DNA of 29,179 nucleotides, taken from positions 1 to 29,179 of the forward strand of contig DAHXLU010000061.1 in NCBI GenBank assembly GCA_027365835.1. Direction: 5' to 3'. Of this stretch, positions 8,876 through 17,108 are shown in pieces (position 1 is the first letter of the stretch; every line of letters starts with the position of its first letter). Both the position numbers and the translations under genes were made by a program. The notes below the pieces were generated by a model. The model saw nothing but the letters and a program-made list of their open reading frames with translations, had not been told where the DNA came from and did no database searches. The DNA comes from JAJZMA01 sp021850405. Lineage in GTDB: Bacteria; Chloroflexota; Dormibacteria; Aeolococcales; Aeolococcaceae.

Positions 8876-10312
8876 ATGGTAAGAAACCTCGTAGGGGCAG
8901 ACTGGATAGAAGTTTCGGGCCCAACACTGCCAGTCCTGAACCCGGCTACGGGAGAGGAGATTGACCAGGTTCCCCTTTCCCCGCCAGAAGCAGTGGACGC
9001 GGCTGTAGCAGCCGCGGTGGCAGCACTGCCGGGCTGGGCACGCACCTCAATCATGGAGCGGGTGCGACACATGTTTGCCTACAAGGCGCTGCTGGAGTCC
9101 CATTTCGAAGAGCTGGCCGCCCTCGTCACACGCCAGCATGGCAAAACCCTGGAAGAAGCCCGGGGAGAAGTGCGCCGGGGCATCGAGGTGGTGGACTTTG
9201 CGTGTGGTGCTCCGACCCTGCTGCAGGGGCGCTCCCTGCGCAATGTGAGCAGGGATGTGGACCAGGCGTTTGCCCGCTTCCCCGTGGGCGTCTGTGCTGG
9301 CATTCCCCCGTTCAACTTTCCTGTGATGATTCCACTGTGGATGTTTCCTCTGGCAACAGTCGCGGGAAACACCTTTGTCCTGAAGCCATCTGAGCGCACG
9401 CCGGTCGGAGCACGGCTGCTCGCTTCCCTTTTTCTGGAGGCCGGGTTTCCACCAGGAGTGCTCAATGTTGTCAATGGGGCCAGGGAAACAGTTGACGCTC
9501 TCATCACCCACAGAGACGTAAGTGCCGTCTCATTTGTGGGCTCTGAGCCAGTGGCCCGCCATATTTATGCTACCGCTGCCGGGGCAGGTAAGCGGGTCCA
9601 GGCACTTGGGGGTGCCAAGAACCACATAGTCGTCATGCCTGATGCAGATCTGGAGCTGGTGGTTCCGGCTGTTCTCAACTCGGCCTTCGGGAACGCCGGC
9701 GAACGGTGCCTGGCGGGCAGTGTTGCCATAGGCGTGGGCAAGATCGGCAATGACCTCTCAGAGGCGCTCGTTAGCGCCGCCAGCAAGCTCAAGGTTGGGG
9801 ATGGAAGTGTCCCGGGAGTTGATATTGGCCCTGTAATCCGGAAGGAACACAGGGACTTTGTGATCGGATGTGTCGAGCAGGGTGAGCGGGAGGGTGCGCT
9901 CATTGCCCTGGATGGACGCGCAGCAAAACCGGTTACCGATGGCAAAGGGTACTTCCTTGGGCCAACAATCCTGGACCAGGTGCGCGGTGAAATGGCGATC
10001 AACCAGAAGGAGATCTTTGGACCTGTTCTCTCCCTCTCCTACGCTACCAGCCTGGATGCTGCACTGTCGCAGGCCAACTCCAGCGCGCTTGGCAACATGG
10101 CTGTGATCTTTACCAGCAGTGGCAAGTCTGCCCGAAGGTTTCAGGAGGAGGTGCAGGCAGGCATGATCGGTATCAACGTTCCAATTGCACAGCCATTTGC
10201 CTTCTTCCCGTTTTCAGGATGGAAAAATTCCTTCTTTGGCGACCTGCACGCTCATGGCACGGATGGAGTTGAGTTCTACACCAGGAAAAAAACCGTCATC
10301 TCACGCTGGTAA
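8876..10312 (+). CDS. iolA: CoA-acylating methylmalonate-semialdehyde dehydrogenase
   Basis: Last enzyme of myo-inositol catabolism. It oxidises malonate (or methylmalonate) semialdehyde to acetyl-CoA (or propionyl-CoA) with NAD and CoA, in the cytosol. The frame is open from a TTG at 8807, but ATG 8876 has GAAGGAG five bases upstream and gives 478 aa, the usual size. Diagnostic residues are FNFP (N147), the nucleophile in NAGERCLAG (C278), ALGGAKNH at 243-250 where ordinary aldehyde dehydrogenases have the general-base Glu, and KEIFGPVL near 378. The missing Glu is typical of the CoA-dependent subgroup. It is transcribed opposite to the other iol genes and its end overlaps the convergent oxidoreductase gene by 12 bp. 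mmsA in valine catabolism is the alternative name; context favours iolA. Confidence 0.93.
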   Translation: MVRNLVGADWIEVSGPTLPVLNPATGEEIDQVPLSPPEAVDAAVAAAVAALPGWARTSIMERVRHMFAYKALLESHFEELAALVTRQHGKTLEEARGEVRRGIEVVDFACGAPTLLQGRSLRNVSRDVDQAFARFPVGVCAGIPPFNFPVMIPLWMFPLATVAGNTFVLKPSERTPVGARLLASLFLEAGFPPGVLNVVNGARETVDALITHRDVSAVSFVGSEPVARHIYATAAGAGKRVQALGGAKNHIVVMPDADLELVVPAVLNSAFGNAGERCLAGSVAIGVGKIGNDLSEALVSAASKLKVGDGSVPGVDIGPVIRKEHRDFVIGCVEQGEREGALIALDGRAAKPVTDGKGYFLGPTILDQVRGEMAINQKEIFGPVLSLSYATSLDAALSQANSSALGNMAVIFTSSGKSARRFQEEVQAGMIGINVPIAQPFAFFPFSGWKNSFFGDLHAHGTDGVEFYTRKKTVISRW

Positions 10313-11461
10313 GGCGGCGATCCCGGCCGGGGAAACATGCGCTGCCTCTCCCCCTATGGCAATTCCACTTCCCTCCATCAATCGGGCTGCAATCATCTGG
10401 CAGGTAGTGATATCTGCATCGGCTTCTGGCACTCCTGCTGCGGGAGCAACCCCTTCCGTGGCAAGCGCATGGAAGGCCGCAAGCTGGGCCTCAAAAGCCT
10501 CCACTGTTGAGCGTGCGGTAAGTACGGTCTCAGCAGTCCCATCCAGCGAGACTGCGTTGTACGTGGTCGGAGCATTGAGCAGATATGGAGCTGGAAACAC
10601 CAGGCTCGCCGAGCCCCTGCTGCAATGAAAGGACACCTCCTCGCGGTAGGCGGGATAGTCCGGTAGATAGTGCCAGGAGATCGTAAAACGGACATCTTCG
10701 GGAAGGAGTCCAACTACCCGCAGGGAAGGCGGGAAAACGCCCCTGGGCCACATGTCAGCAAACTGGATGGCGACCGGGTTGCCAGCTACGGGCCGGATAA
10801 GCGAAAGGTCGTGCACAATGCTACCCATAATCACATCGGTGTACAGCCGGCATATTTCATCTGGCGCTGCATCGCCGAGCGCGGCATGGCAAAGGCCAAG
10901 TGTTGCAGCCCGCAATTCTTCTGCCCTTGCCGCTGGCAACCCCTTTGTGGCGATGAGGTTGGCATGGGCAAGCTGGGACTGCGCCGATGGATGCAGCACG
11001 GTAACATCAACTGAACGCAGCTCTCCTGGCAGATCTGATGCTGCCAGCCGCCTGTAAGCCGGGTCATAAAGTTTCATGTACCCAAGCTGAAATGGGCTAC
11101 TGCCCTGCGCCAGCGCCTGACTCACCTCCCTTGTCTCCCCATGGGTGTAGGCAAGTGGCTTCTCGCACAAGACTGCACAGCCCGCAAGGGCAGCCTCCAT
11201 GATTGTGCTGGCATGGGACCCTGAGTTGAGCAGGATGACAGCATCCAGCTTTGCGTCCTCCAGCATCCTTTCGCTGTCGGGGAAGATGAGCCTCTCTTCC
11301 AGCCCATATCTGCTGGCCACTGCAGTCGCAACCTCGGGGGCGAGGTCGGTTACCCCGGCTATCCTGAATAGATCATGTCGGCGCTGCAGCAGCGGCAGAT
11401 AGACCGCCTGGGCTACCGCCCCAAGTCCGACAATGCCAACATTTAGTCTTTTGCCCCTCAT
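10301..11461 (-). CDS. Gfo/Idh/MocA family oxidoreductase, last gene of the iol operon
   Basis: A 386-aa NAD(P)-dependent sugar or polyol dehydrogenase. I use ATG 11461, one base after the iolD stop (TGA-g-ATG), with AAAGGTG upstream; the longer open frame runs back into iolD and is not family-like. The Rossmann motif GIVGLGAVA is at 9-17 and the family hallmark EKPLAYT at 100-106. The C-terminal half is the usual alpha/beta substrate domain but diverges from textbook IolG: GYMKLYDPAYRRL stands where IolG has a GYNRRFD-like segment, and it is about 45 residues longer. It could supply the inositol 2-dehydrogenase step, or oxidise a mannose- or inositol-derived intermediate specific to this locus. 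Family firm, substrate unknown. Confidence 0.85.
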   Translation of the reverse strand: MRGKRLNVGIVGLGAVAQAVYLPLLQRRHDLFRIAGVTDLAPEVATAVASRYGLEERLIFPDSERMLEDAKLDAVILLNSGSHASTIMEAALAGCAVLCEKPLAYTHGETREVSQALAQGSSPFQLGYMKLYDPAYRRLAASDLPGELRSVDVTVLHPSAQSQLAHANLIATKGLPAARAEELRAATLGLCHAALGDAAPDEICRLYTDVIMGSIVHDLSLIRPVAGNPVAIQFADMWPRGVFPPSLRVVGLLPEDVRFTISWHYLPDYPAYREEVSFHCSRGSASLVFPAPYLLNAPTTYNAVSLDGTAETVLTARSTVEAFEAQLAAFHALATEGVAPAAGVPEADADITTCQMIAARLMEGSGIAIGGEAAHVSPAGIAALPA

Positions 11462-11462
11462 C

Positions 11463-13361
11463 TCATTCACCTTTTTTCTCCCATCTGGTACCTGCCATCC
11501 CATATGGCCTCTGCCGCTCTCGCTGCCTTGCATTGGTGGCAGCTGCTGCCCGCACTCCTGCATCCTCCGAATGCTCGGCGACTGGCACATCCCACCAGCT
11601 GTCGAAGGAAGGGACATCACTAGACGCAGCTACTTCAATATGGATCGCAGTCACTATTCCAGACCGCATGGCTGCTCTGACTGCATCCTTGAGTTGTGCC
11701 GCAGTTTGCACCGAGACCACGTTTGCTCCAAGACTCCTGGCATTGGCTACAAGATCAACCGGGAGCACGTCCTCATTACAGTCTCCATCTGCTGACCGGT
11801 AACCATATCGGGTGCCAAACCCCGAAAGGCCCAGTGACGTGGAGAGAGCGCCAATCGAGCCATATCCATGATTGTCAACAATGACTATGGTAAGGCCAAC
11901 CCGCTCCTGTACAGCCGTAACAATCTCAGCGCATAGCATAAGATAGGAGCCGTCCCCCACCATGACGACCACCGGCCGGGCAGGATCAGCGAGAGCCGCG
12001 CCGAGCCCGCCTGCGATCTCATATCCCATGCAGGAATAGCCGTACTCAACGTGGTAGTTGCCAGGGACCCTGGCGAGCCACAGCTTGTGCAGGTCACCTG
12101 GCATGCTTCCGGCTGCACACACTACAACCCCATCGTCTCCTACCGCGGCATTGACAGCTCCTATTACTGCGGCCTGACTCTCGGGCTGGGTACCACCGGC
12201 ACCAAGCAGCCGCTCCCTTGTGCCATGCCATTCTCTGGTAGCACCCCGAATCTCGCTGGCATAGTCTGCAGGCACGCGAAAGTGGGAAAGGGCCGCAGCA
12301 AGAGCCTCTATCGCCATACGGGCATCAGCAGTCATGGAGACTGCCTCGTCGTGCAGGAGACCACCCGACACCACATTAATACTGGCAAAGACGGCATCCT
12401 GGGCAAAGAGTGTCCGGCTCGCAGTTGTAAAGTCGGTCCATCTGGTCCCAATCCCTATCACGAGATCTGCCCTTGCTGCCATGTGGTTGGCAGCAGCAGT
12501 ACCGGTGGCCCCTATGGCGCCCAGCGCAAACTCCATATCCTCAGGGACTGCGCCCTTGCCTGCCTGGGTAACAGCAACCGGGATACCTGAGGCTCGCGCG
12601 AAACTGGTAAGCTCACGCGTCGCTCCGGAATAGATGACACCTCCACCCGCCACGATCAGCGGACGTTTTGCCTTGCCAATCAGGGAGCAGAGATGCTGCG
12701 CACAGGCGGGATCTGGAGATACCCGCTCAATGTGCCATACCCGACGGGCAGCGATACTGGGGGGAAAGTCAAAGGCCTCGGCCTGCACGTCCTGGGGCAG
12801 CGCGATGGTGGCAGCGCCTGTGTCCTTTGGACTGGTGAGGAGCTCCATGCAGTACAGAAGACTTGGAAGTAGCTGTTCAGGACGGCTGATCCGGTCAAAA
12901 AAGACAGACACCGGAGCAAAGGCATCGTTGACTGAATCGCTCGGCAGGCCCCTCCGCTCCAGCTGCTGAAGCACAGCTCCAGATCGCCGGGTGGCAAACA
13001 CATCAGATGGAAGGAGCAGGACAGGCAGATGGTTTATGGTCGCACCTGCCGCACCTGTGATCATATTGGTAGCGCCCGGGCCAACTGAGGTAGTGCAGGC
13101 GCAGGTTGCCAGCCGGTTGCGTGCTCGCGCGAATGCTGCAGCCGCATGTACCATCGCCTGTTCGTTACGGGCAGGGATATAGCGAAGTTCATGCCGACTG
13201 GCTCGCAGTGCTTCCCCAACTCCGCCAACATTGCCATGTCCGAAGATTCCGAACACAATAGGGAAGAAAGCATTCTCGACTCCATCCCGCTCGACGTACT
13301 GTGCTCGCAGAAACTGTATCAGTGCCTGTCCAGCAGTTAGACGCAACCTGTCACCGGCCAT
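11463..13361 (-). CDS. iolD: 3D-(3,5/4)-trihydroxycyclohexane-1,2-dione hydrolase
   Basis: A thiamine diphosphate enzyme of 632 aa that opens the inositol-derived ring to 5-deoxy-glucuronate. The N-terminal Pyr domain carries the catalytic Glu in RNEQAM (E67) and the family stretch ACTTSVGPGATNMITGAA near 88-105. The central domain covers roughly 215-360. The PP domain contains EYGYSCMGYEIAGGLGAAL (439-457) and the ThDP/Mg motif GDGSY...N (469-497). Length and order match IolD rather than acetolactate synthase. The ATG is inside the 3' end of iolB (11-bp overlap) and is preceded by AGGAGAACAGG. The C-terminus ends in a charged tail of about 30 residues that may be dispensable. Confidence 0.95.
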   Translation of the reverse strand: MAGDRLRLTAGQALIQFLRAQYVERDGVENAFFPIVFGIFGHGNVGGVGEALRASRHELRYIPARNEQAMVHAAAAFARARNRLATCACTTSVGPGATNMITGAAGATINHLPVLLLPSDVFATRRSGAVLQQLERRGLPSDSVNDAFAPVSVFFDRISRPEQLLPSLLYCMELLTSPKDTGAATIALPQDVQAEAFDFPPSIAARRVWHIERVSPDPACAQHLCSLIGKAKRPLIVAGGGVIYSGATRELTSFARASGIPVAVTQAGKGAVPEDMEFALGAIGATGTAAANHMAARADLVIGIGTRWTDFTTASRTLFAQDAVFASINVVSGGLLHDEAVSMTADARMAIEALAAALSHFRVPADYASEIRGATREWHGTRERLLGAGGTQPESQAAVIGAVNAAVGDDGVVVCAAGSMPGDLHKLWLARVPGNYHVEYGYSCMGYEIAGGLGAALADPARPVVVMVGDGSYLMLCAEIVTAVQERVGLTIVIVDNHGYGSIGALSTSLGLSGFGTRYGYRSADGDCNEDVLPVDLVANARSLGANVVSVQTAAQLKDAVRAAMRSGIVTAIHIEVAASSDVPSFDSWWDVPVAEHSEDAGVRAAAATNARQRERQRPYGMAGTRWEKKGE

Positions 13362-14238
13362 CCTGTTCTCCTGATGATGCAGGTCCCGTCATCGGCACCC
13401 GCGTGTCCACTTCCTGCCCCTCCCAGCGCTTCCTGATATATGAGTAGGTGGGGTCATCGCAAAACGTCATCCTTCGCTCTTTCCCTGGACCAGCCAGTAC
13501 ATTGAGAAAGTACATCGGAAAGTCAGGTGCAGCAGCAGATGGGCCATGGTATCCCTTTGGGATTAGAACCACATCTCCTGAAAAGACAGTAGCAGTCAGA
13601 TCTATGCTGCCGTCGGTAGTATAGAGACGCTGCATGCCAAACCCAGCTTCTCCATCAATCTCAAAGTAATAGATCTCTTCGAGCTTTGCCTCATCTCCTG
13701 TCTCATGATCATGCTTGTGGGGAGGGTATGAGCCCCAGTTCCCTCCAGGAACCAGTACTTCAACCGCCATCAGGCGGTCGGCAGAAAACACCTCTGGGGC
13801 AAAGAAATTGTTCACCTGGCGGGTTGCTGACTGGGCACCTCTCACCTCTACAGGTACATCCCGGGCAGCGCAGTACCATGGCTGCAGTTTTGTGGAGGCA
13901 ACACTGCTGGGCAATGCAAAGCGCCCACCTGCCCCCGAAAACACTGAAAGGTGGGAGTGTGCAGGTATGTACAGCAGGTCAGATACCCCGGTAAAAACAC
14001 TTTTTCTCCCAGCAAGGGTGAACTGCCGCCCGTCGACAGATGCTTCGCATCCGCCTGCCAGGGATAGCAGGACGCCCTCCCTTGCCCCACTTTCCCACTC
14101 CCAGGCCCCACCAGCAGGAATCTCTACCACTGCCAGCCCGCAATAGTCCCAGCCAGCGTCGGCAGGAGAAAGGTCCACCAGCAGGTTCCCCTTCGCCAGG
14201 GAGCCCGCTGGCCAGTAGAGCTGCAGCTGCTCTCTCAC
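13351..14238 (-). CDS. iolB: 5-deoxy-glucuronate isomerase
   Basis: A 295-aa bicupin that converts 5-deoxy-glucuronate to 2-deoxy-5-keto-gluconate. The metal-binding cupin motif is clear: YPPHKHDHE (H174, H176), LEEIYYFEI (187-194) and PKGYHGPSAAAPDFPMYFLN (H231), all typical of IolB. The N-terminal cupin (about 20-110) is the degenerate copy. The start is GTG, sharing GTGA with the iolC stop, so translation is coupled. The C-terminal WEGQEVDTRVPM is also characteristic. It sits between iolC and iolD in the pathway operon. Confidence 0.95.
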   Translation of the reverse strand: MREQLQLYWPAGSLAKGNLLVDLSPADAGWDYCGLAVVEIPAGGAWEWESGAREGVLLSLAGGCEASVDGRQFTLAGRKSVFTGVSDLLYIPAHSHLSVFSGAGGRFALPSSVASTKLQPWYCAARDVPVEVRGAQSATRQVNNFFAPEVFSADRLMAVEVLVPGGNWGSYPPHKHDHETGDEAKLEEIYYFEIDGEAGFGMQRLYTTDGSIDLTATVFSGDVVLIPKGYHGPSAAAPDFPMYFLNVLAGPGKERRMTFCDDPTYSYIRKRWEGQEVDTRVPMTGPASSGEQDGR

Positions 14239-15266
14239 TCTGCTTCCCCATCCCTGCCTGCCTGGCCGGAAGGATGACCAGCGCTGGAGGGGGCCCGGTC
14301 GCCAGCGAGCAACAGCCTGACCGCCTCCTCAGTTGGCATGGCGTCAGCGCAGGCAAGCTGCGCGGCGACGTACGCCCCGGCAGCGTTGGCGAACTGTATG
14401 GTAGCGTCGAGCGGCCAGCCCTTAAGTAGCCCGTGGCATAGGGCCCCACCAAAAGCATCACCGGCCCCAAGACCATTGACCACCTGGACGGGGACAGGCT
14501 GCGCCTGGACCTGCACATCCCCATCTGTGGCAAAAACGCCACCTGGCCCCATCTTTACAATCACCAGGGAGGCACCCATCGCCAGCAGCTGCTGGCAGGC
14601 AATCTCGGGATCACTGCTACCGGTCACCACCTCAACCTCCTCCAGGTTGCCTATGACTGCTGTGGCAAGGCTTGCTGCCTTACCCAGTTCACGCCTTGCA
14701 GCTGCCGGGTCCTCCCAGAACATGGGACGATAATCAATATCCAGAACGACCAGACCCTGGCGGTGTCGCATCTCCAGCAGTTTCAGGGTCGTGCTTCGGC
14801 TCGGCTCAGCAGAAAAGCCAGTACCGGTCACCCAGAGTATGTCGGCTCTGCACACTTCTGCCATAGGGAAATCGGCAGCCGTCAGATCCATGTCGGGCGC
14901 CATCGGCTCCCGGTAAAACGTAATGGGGAAGTTGTCAGGAGGAAACAGTTCGCAGAAAACAATTGGTGTCTTCAGCACTGGATGCGTCGTCACATACCGC
15001 GTATCTACGCCAAAATCAGCAAGCGCCTGCCGAACATAGGGACCAAACCCTTCGGCTCCAACCCTGGTCACCACAGCTGTCCGGTGCCCGTATCGCGCTG
15101 CTGCAACCGCGACGTTTGTGGCTGTTCCACCAAGATACCTGTGGAACAGTGGCACGTCCTTGAGCGACACCCCCGACACCGCAGGATAGAGATCTACCCC
15201 TACACGGCCAACGGTTACCAGTTCATGACTGGCGCCAGGAGAAGAGCCCTGGGTGGTACTGGACAT
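14235..15266 (-). CDS. iolC: 5-dehydro-2-deoxygluconokinase
   Basis: A PfkB/ribokinase-family sugar kinase that phosphorylates 2-deoxy-5-keto-gluconate at C6 using ATP. I take ATG 15266 (343 aa), four bases after the iolE stop; a TTG at 15290 would add eight residues and overlap iolE. Features in the longer numbering: GRVGVDLYP (28-36), the substrate-lid and glycine-rich GGTATNVAVAAARYG (54-68), DIDYRPMFW (184-192), NLEEVEVVTG (215-224) and the catalytic signature NGLGAGDAF with D278. DYRPMFW and the DLYP opening are what I recognise as IolC rather than fructokinase. No DUF2090/IolJ-like aldolase extension is present, unlike some fused IolC proteins. Confidence 0.93.
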   Translation of the reverse strand: MSSTTQGSSPGASHELVTVGRVGVDLYPAVSGVSLKDVPLFHRYLGGTATNVAVAAARYGHRTAVVTRVGAEGFGPYVRQALADFGVDTRYVTTHPVLKTPIVFCELFPPDNFPITFYREPMAPDMDLTAADFPMAEVCRADILWVTGTGFSAEPSRSTTLKLLEMRHRQGLVVLDIDYRPMFWEDPAAARRELGKAASLATAVIGNLEEVEVVTGSSDPEIACQQLLAMGASLVIVKMGPGGVFATDGDVQVQAQPVPVQVVNGLGAGDAFGGALCHGLLKGWPLDATIQFANAAGAYVAAQLACADAMPTEEAVRLLLAGDRAPSSAGHPSGQAGRDGEAE

Positions 15267-15270
15267 ATGG

Positions 15271-16212
15271 TCAGAATCCGCGCTGCTCAAGAAAGAGCCT
15301 GTTTCTTGCCTGCCCAGCGGTCTCCCAGATAACGTGGAGGGGAGGAAGGTGATCCTCCTCTACTACCATCCAGCCTCTATAGTCACTGCTTCGCAGTTCT
15401 GAAAGAAAACCATCCACATCCATATTGCCGGCACCAAGTGGAACAAAACCGTGCCGTCGCCAAAGCTCAATCATTGGCAACTGCTCCCTTCGCACCTGCT
15501 CTACGACTGCAAGGCTGGCATCCTTGATGTGGACGTGGTTTACCCTCCTGCTCCACCGGCGCAATCCCTCTACCGGGTCTCCTCCGCCAAGAAGGAGATG
15601 CCCAGTATCGAGGCAGAGCCCAACATCAGTCCGCTCCAGAAGCTCATCTATCTCATTGGGCGTCTCTATGCAGGTTCCCATATGGTGGTGAAAGGTCGGC
15701 TCGAGCCCTCTCTCCCGGCAGCGCTGTGCAACTTCCGACACACCCTTGGCGACTAGCGACCACTGTGATGCGCCAAGCCTGTCGCTGCCTCCGGTGCGGC
15801 CGCCTCCTTCTGCGAGGGTCGGGTGCGGAGCGGGCCGGCCGTTCCCTGCGCGATCTGCTGCTGCACTGGCGGCACAGAAGATGTCGAGTGTTGCAGGAAG
15901 GGCTGACAGCTGCTGCGCAAAATGCTCTTCATGCAGGAAATCAAACTGCAGCCACCCACCTGTAAGTGACAGACCCTGGGAAATCAGCCGCTCCCCTATC
16001 TGCCCTACCCCCCCCAGGTAGCCGACCGGGCCCAGGTCCACTCCTTCATATCCAGAAGCAGAGATTGCCAGCAACAGGTCCTCGGGGTCTGGAAGTACGG
16101 CATCATCCGGTGTCATCTCAAACACACCAAAACTTACAGGTGCATTCCCTATCCAGACGCGCCGGCTGCCCGCTCTATCCATATTTCCCATCCCAGTCAA
16201 GATTACAACCAT
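15271..16212 (-). CDS. iolE: Inosose dehydratase
   Basis: Dehydrates 2-keto-myo-inositol (scyllo-inosose) to the diketone used by IolD. TIM-barrel, xylose-isomerase-like fold. The opening RVWIGNAPVSFGVFEM is diagnostic. Metal-site regions are visible at FHHHMGTCIETPNEIDELL and GLCLDTGHLLLGGGDP, and near the end HIKDAS and MVVEEDHLPP. Possible starts are ATG 16212 (GAGGTG five bases upstream, used here, 313 aa), 16191 and 16182; family length fits the later ones slightly better. An insertion rich in Gly/Arg around residues 115-135 (AGNGRPAPHPTLAEGGGRTGG) is longer than I expect in the family. It is the first gene of the iol operon. Confidence 0.93.
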   Translation of the reverse strand: MVVILTGMGNMDRAGSRRVWIGNAPVSFGVFEMTPDDAVLPDPEDLLLAISASGYEGVDLGPVGYLGGVGQIGERLISQGLSLTGGWLQFDFLHEEHFAQQLSALPATLDIFCAASAAADRAGNGRPAPHPTLAEGGGRTGGSDRLGASQWSLVAKGVSEVAQRCRERGLEPTFHHHMGTCIETPNEIDELLERTDVGLCLDTGHLLLGGGDPVEGLRRWSRRVNHVHIKDASLAVVEQVRREQLPMIELWRRHGFVPLGAGNMDVDGFLSELRSSDYRGWMVVEEDHLPPLHVIWETAGQARNRLFLEQRGF

Positions 16213-16401
16213 GGGCACCTCTGCCTGCAGGCAGGGGCCCTTGCTTCTGGGGCCCGGGTCGTGGGCCCCAGGAGAGGGGCCACGACCTGTAACTTGTGGC
16301 CACCCCTGGCAAGCTGGCGCTGCCTGCTACAGCATGGTGGCGCGCAGCGTGCTCCGGCCACATCTGGCCTGGCACATTTATGCTGACCTGCCAGCGTCAA
16401 T
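16213..16401 (-). promoter_or_regulatory. Leader and promoter region of the iol operon with GC hairpins
   Basis: Contains a stem CTGGGGCCC/GGGCCCCAG (16247-16255 and 16263-16271, 7-nt loop) about 35-60 bp before the iolE start and a weaker GGCCAC/GTGGCC pair (16278-16301). Upstream, CCTGGCA (16368-16374) and TGCCAG (16389-16394) face each other across 14 bp, next to a TTGACG (16395-16400, minus strand) that could be a -35 box; its -10 partner is unclear because TAAATG follows at only 14 bp. Confidence 0.4.
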
Positions 16402-16788
16402 TCAGAGCTCGTACTCCAGTTCAAACCGATGGGTCCCATCAGTGTCGACTGTCAGATGCAAAGTGCCACTCATGCCTGCGAGACCATCCTCCCCAGAACC
16501 AGGCACTACACCATAGTGCAGGACCTGGGCACCATCACGCATGGTGCCGAATTGCTGGAGGGCAAACCCACCCTCCCGGTCGTGGAGGCGGCCGGAGACC
16601 CTCTCTATCGCCACATACCCGGCAGTTCCGGTACCGGGATCTCCCATGAACAACATGATTCCGACGCCGGATCCATCAAGGTCTCCATGAAAGATCTTGC
16701 TAAAGTCCAGGCGATTGACGGCACCATCCAGCTCGGAAGGGCCTGGCCGCAATTCGATCTCGAAGGTCCCTCGTGCAGTGGCTCGCAT
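16402..16788 (-). CDS. DUF3224 family protein
   Basis: A 128-aa single-domain cytosolic protein. The opening ATARGTFEIEL, the centre FSKIFHGDLDGSGVG and GTAGYVAIERVSGRLHDREGGFALQQFGTM, and the ending HRFELEYEL are the conserved blocks of the DUF3224 family, which adopts a small beta-barrel of unknown function. It is complete and of normal length. No ribosome binding site precedes the ATG; instead an extended -10 (TGC-TAAGAT, 16796-16804) ends seven bases before it, so the mRNA is probably leaderless. It lies upstream of iolE on the same strand, but 190 bp with hairpins separate them. No link to inositol metabolism can be argued from sequence. Confidence 0.85.
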   Translation of the reverse strand: MRATARGTFEIELRPGPSELDGAVNRLDFSKIFHGDLDGSGVGIMLFMGDPGTGTAGYVAIERVSGRLHDREGGFALQQFGTMRDGAQVLHYGVVPGSGEDGLAGMSGTLHLTVDTDGTHRFELEYEL

Positions 16789-16795
16789 ACTGATA

Positions 16796-16804
16796 ATCTT
16801 AGCA
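16796..16804 (-). promoter_or_regulatory. Extended -10 promoter of the DUF3224 gene
   Basis: On the minus strand TGC precedes TAAGAT, matching the TGn extended -10 form with four of six consensus hexamer bases. The expected start site is at or beside the ATG at 16788. No clear -35 box is visible. Confidence 0.4.
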
Positions 16805-17108
16805 TTGGCCTACATCGCCCAGATCTGCTGCGAGCGCGCCATCTCCGGCCCTCGGCAAAGGTGCCCTACTCACTGTGTACCTGCTGCGGGAGCACGGTGT
16901 GCTCTGCGTGTCGGCTGCCCCTGACAATAAGACGCCAGTGCTTGCTGGCGTCTCATTGTGTGGTGTAAAAAAACGCTGGCAGAGAGGCCCTCCGGGCTAA
17001 ATCGCCTCGCGGGCAGACCCGCATCCCTCAATACTTGCCATGGCAACCTGTACCTGCAGGAGACACGCCGCGCTGCACGCAGGTTTGCCTTCATGAACCT
17101 CCCAAGGC
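16805..17108. other. Intergenic stretch with hairpins, no gene
   Basis: No supportable ORF. It holds the inverted repeat noted separately at 16930-16953, a run of seven A (16967-16973, a U-run on the minus-strand transcript) and, upstream of that run on the minus strand, two small stems (GCGGG-TCTG-CCCGC and GCCC-GGA-GGGC). Together these look like a compound transcription end for the GH38 operon. Confidence 0.45.
16930..16953 (-). terminator. Possible terminator hairpin of the GH38 operon
   Basis: AGACGCCAG (16930-16938) and CTGGCGTCT (16945-16953) form a perfect 9-bp stem with a 6-nt loop, about 155 nt past the last stop of the operon. The minus-strand tail TATTGTC is only moderately U-rich, so Rho-independent action is uncertain. 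Confidence 0.4.

Noticed and set aside
10290..10325. Functional meaning of the 12-bp convergent overlap of iolA and the oxidoreductase gene
   Set aside because: Short tail-to-tail overlaps are common; without a terminator hairpin there is nothing more to conclude.
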